The translations under genes and the position numbers were made by a program. The notes beneath the pieces were generated by a model that made no database searches, was not told the DNA's origin, and saw only the letters and a program-made list of their open reading frames with translations. Below are positions 63,561-64,000 of a stretch of 64,000 nucleotides of DNA, piece after piece. Location: contig JAGMWU010000067.1 in NCBI GenBank assembly GCA_018697195.1, positions 162,780-226,779 of the forward strand. The letters run 5' to 3'. Source of the stretch: Certhia americana (Eukaryota; Chordata; Aves; Passeriformes; Certhiidae). The stretch's first letter is position 1. Each line of letters begins with the position of its first letter.

Positions 63561-64000
63561 TCTTTAGTTTCGGTCGGGGTTATCTTGGATCATTGGGAGT
63601 GGAGGATTGTTCGGAGGGGGTTGGACGCGTTCCTGTTGGCCTCCCTCCCTTCTGTGGGTGAGCTCGCCGGCAGTGCTGCCACCTGGTGGGCAGAGAGCAG
63701 TACTGCAGCCACGGCCCGAGTGCGCAGCCCGGCAGAAGGGGAGTCCTGTTGCTGCCACTCTCAAGATGGCCGCCGGGCCGCGGGACGCCCGACCTTCCCA
63801 AGATGGCGGCCAAAAAATGGCGGGAAAATTTAAGGACCCCTTTGGGTGTTTATTCGACGCCTGCGCGAAAACGCGATCCCAAACCGCCCCTGGAGCGATT
63901 TTTCGCGGCTTTTCCAGGCGTGCCGACGCCGGCTGCGGGCTCGGCGACGCCGCGGGGGGGGGGCGGGAGCCCGGCGGGTGCGGACAGGCAGGTGTTAAAA
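63560..64000. promoter_or_regulatory. CpG island at the window edge, probable promoter of a flanking gene
   Basis: GC-rich, CpG-dense DNA begins at about 63590 and runs off the window. It holds two YY1-type motifs, CAAGATGGCCGCC (63762-63774) and CAAGATGGCGGCC (63799-63811), then AAAATGGCGGGAAAA, which combines a third ATGGC core with an E2F-type TGGCGGGAAA (63818-63827). YY1 motifs of this form often sit just downstream of start sites with the sense ATGG along transcription, which would favour a plus-strand gene starting here. No coding exon is visible. Confidence 0.6.

Noticed and set aside
1..64000. CRISPR arrays, tRNA or rRNA genes, intact retroviral genes
   Set aside because: None seen on reading both strands; no spaced identical repeats, no cloverleaf-type A/B boxes and no gag/pol/env motifs recognised.

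Overview
The window is vertebrate nuclear DNA, most likely from a bird. Coding exons are split by GT-AG introns, CpG-island promoters stand in AT-rich flanks, and several degraded CR1-type LINE 3' ends are present, as is usual in sauropsid and especially avian genomes. One gene belongs to glycosyltransferase family 92 (GT92), from which an avian galactosyltransferase is known. I cannot fix the species from sequence alone. No CRISPR array, bacterial operon, phage or recognisable endogenous virus is present.

Layout. 1-4107: gene-poor AT-rich DNA with a CR1 relic. 4108-4570: a longer CR1 fragment that abuts a CpG island (4570-5015). That island is the best promoter candidate for the first gene, a plus-strand single-coding-exon GT92 glycosyltransferase (10196-11563, 455 aa), with a 5.1 kb first intron and a 3' UTR to about 12880. 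14668-20701: FBXW2 on the minus strand. Six coding exons were rebuilt by hand and give 454 aa, the human length. Its promoter is a CpG island at 22020-22650, which may also fire a short noncoding transcript on the plus strand. 29738-55201: GARNL3 on the minus strand. 28 coding exons were rebuilt with phases that agree throughout, encoding a RapGAP domain, a CNH (citron-homology) domain and a Ser-rich tail ending DEDIIDLK. Its CpG-island promoter lies at 56920-57600. 57630-61640: intergenic DNA of mixed origin, including a decayed coding-like fragment. 61640-62740: strongly T/G-skewed DNA. 62740-63560: an AT-rich long-period repeat. 63560-64000: a fourth CpG island with repeated YY1-type motifs and an E2F-type site, probably the promoter of a gene beyond the window edge.

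The three genes do not form a pathway. GT92 enzymes act on glycans in the secretory pathway, FBXW2 is the substrate receptor of an SCF ubiquitin ligase, and GARNL3 is a predicted GTPase-activating protein for Rap-like small GTPases. GT92 and FBXW2 converge tail to tail; GARNL3 and FBXW2 lie head to tail on the minus strand. I found no convincing new biological system. The observations most worth checking are the lineage-restricted GT92 enzyme, the FBXW2-GARNL3 adjacency, the long-period AT repeat, a perfect intronic hairpin, and a candidate noncoding transcript divergent from FBXW2.
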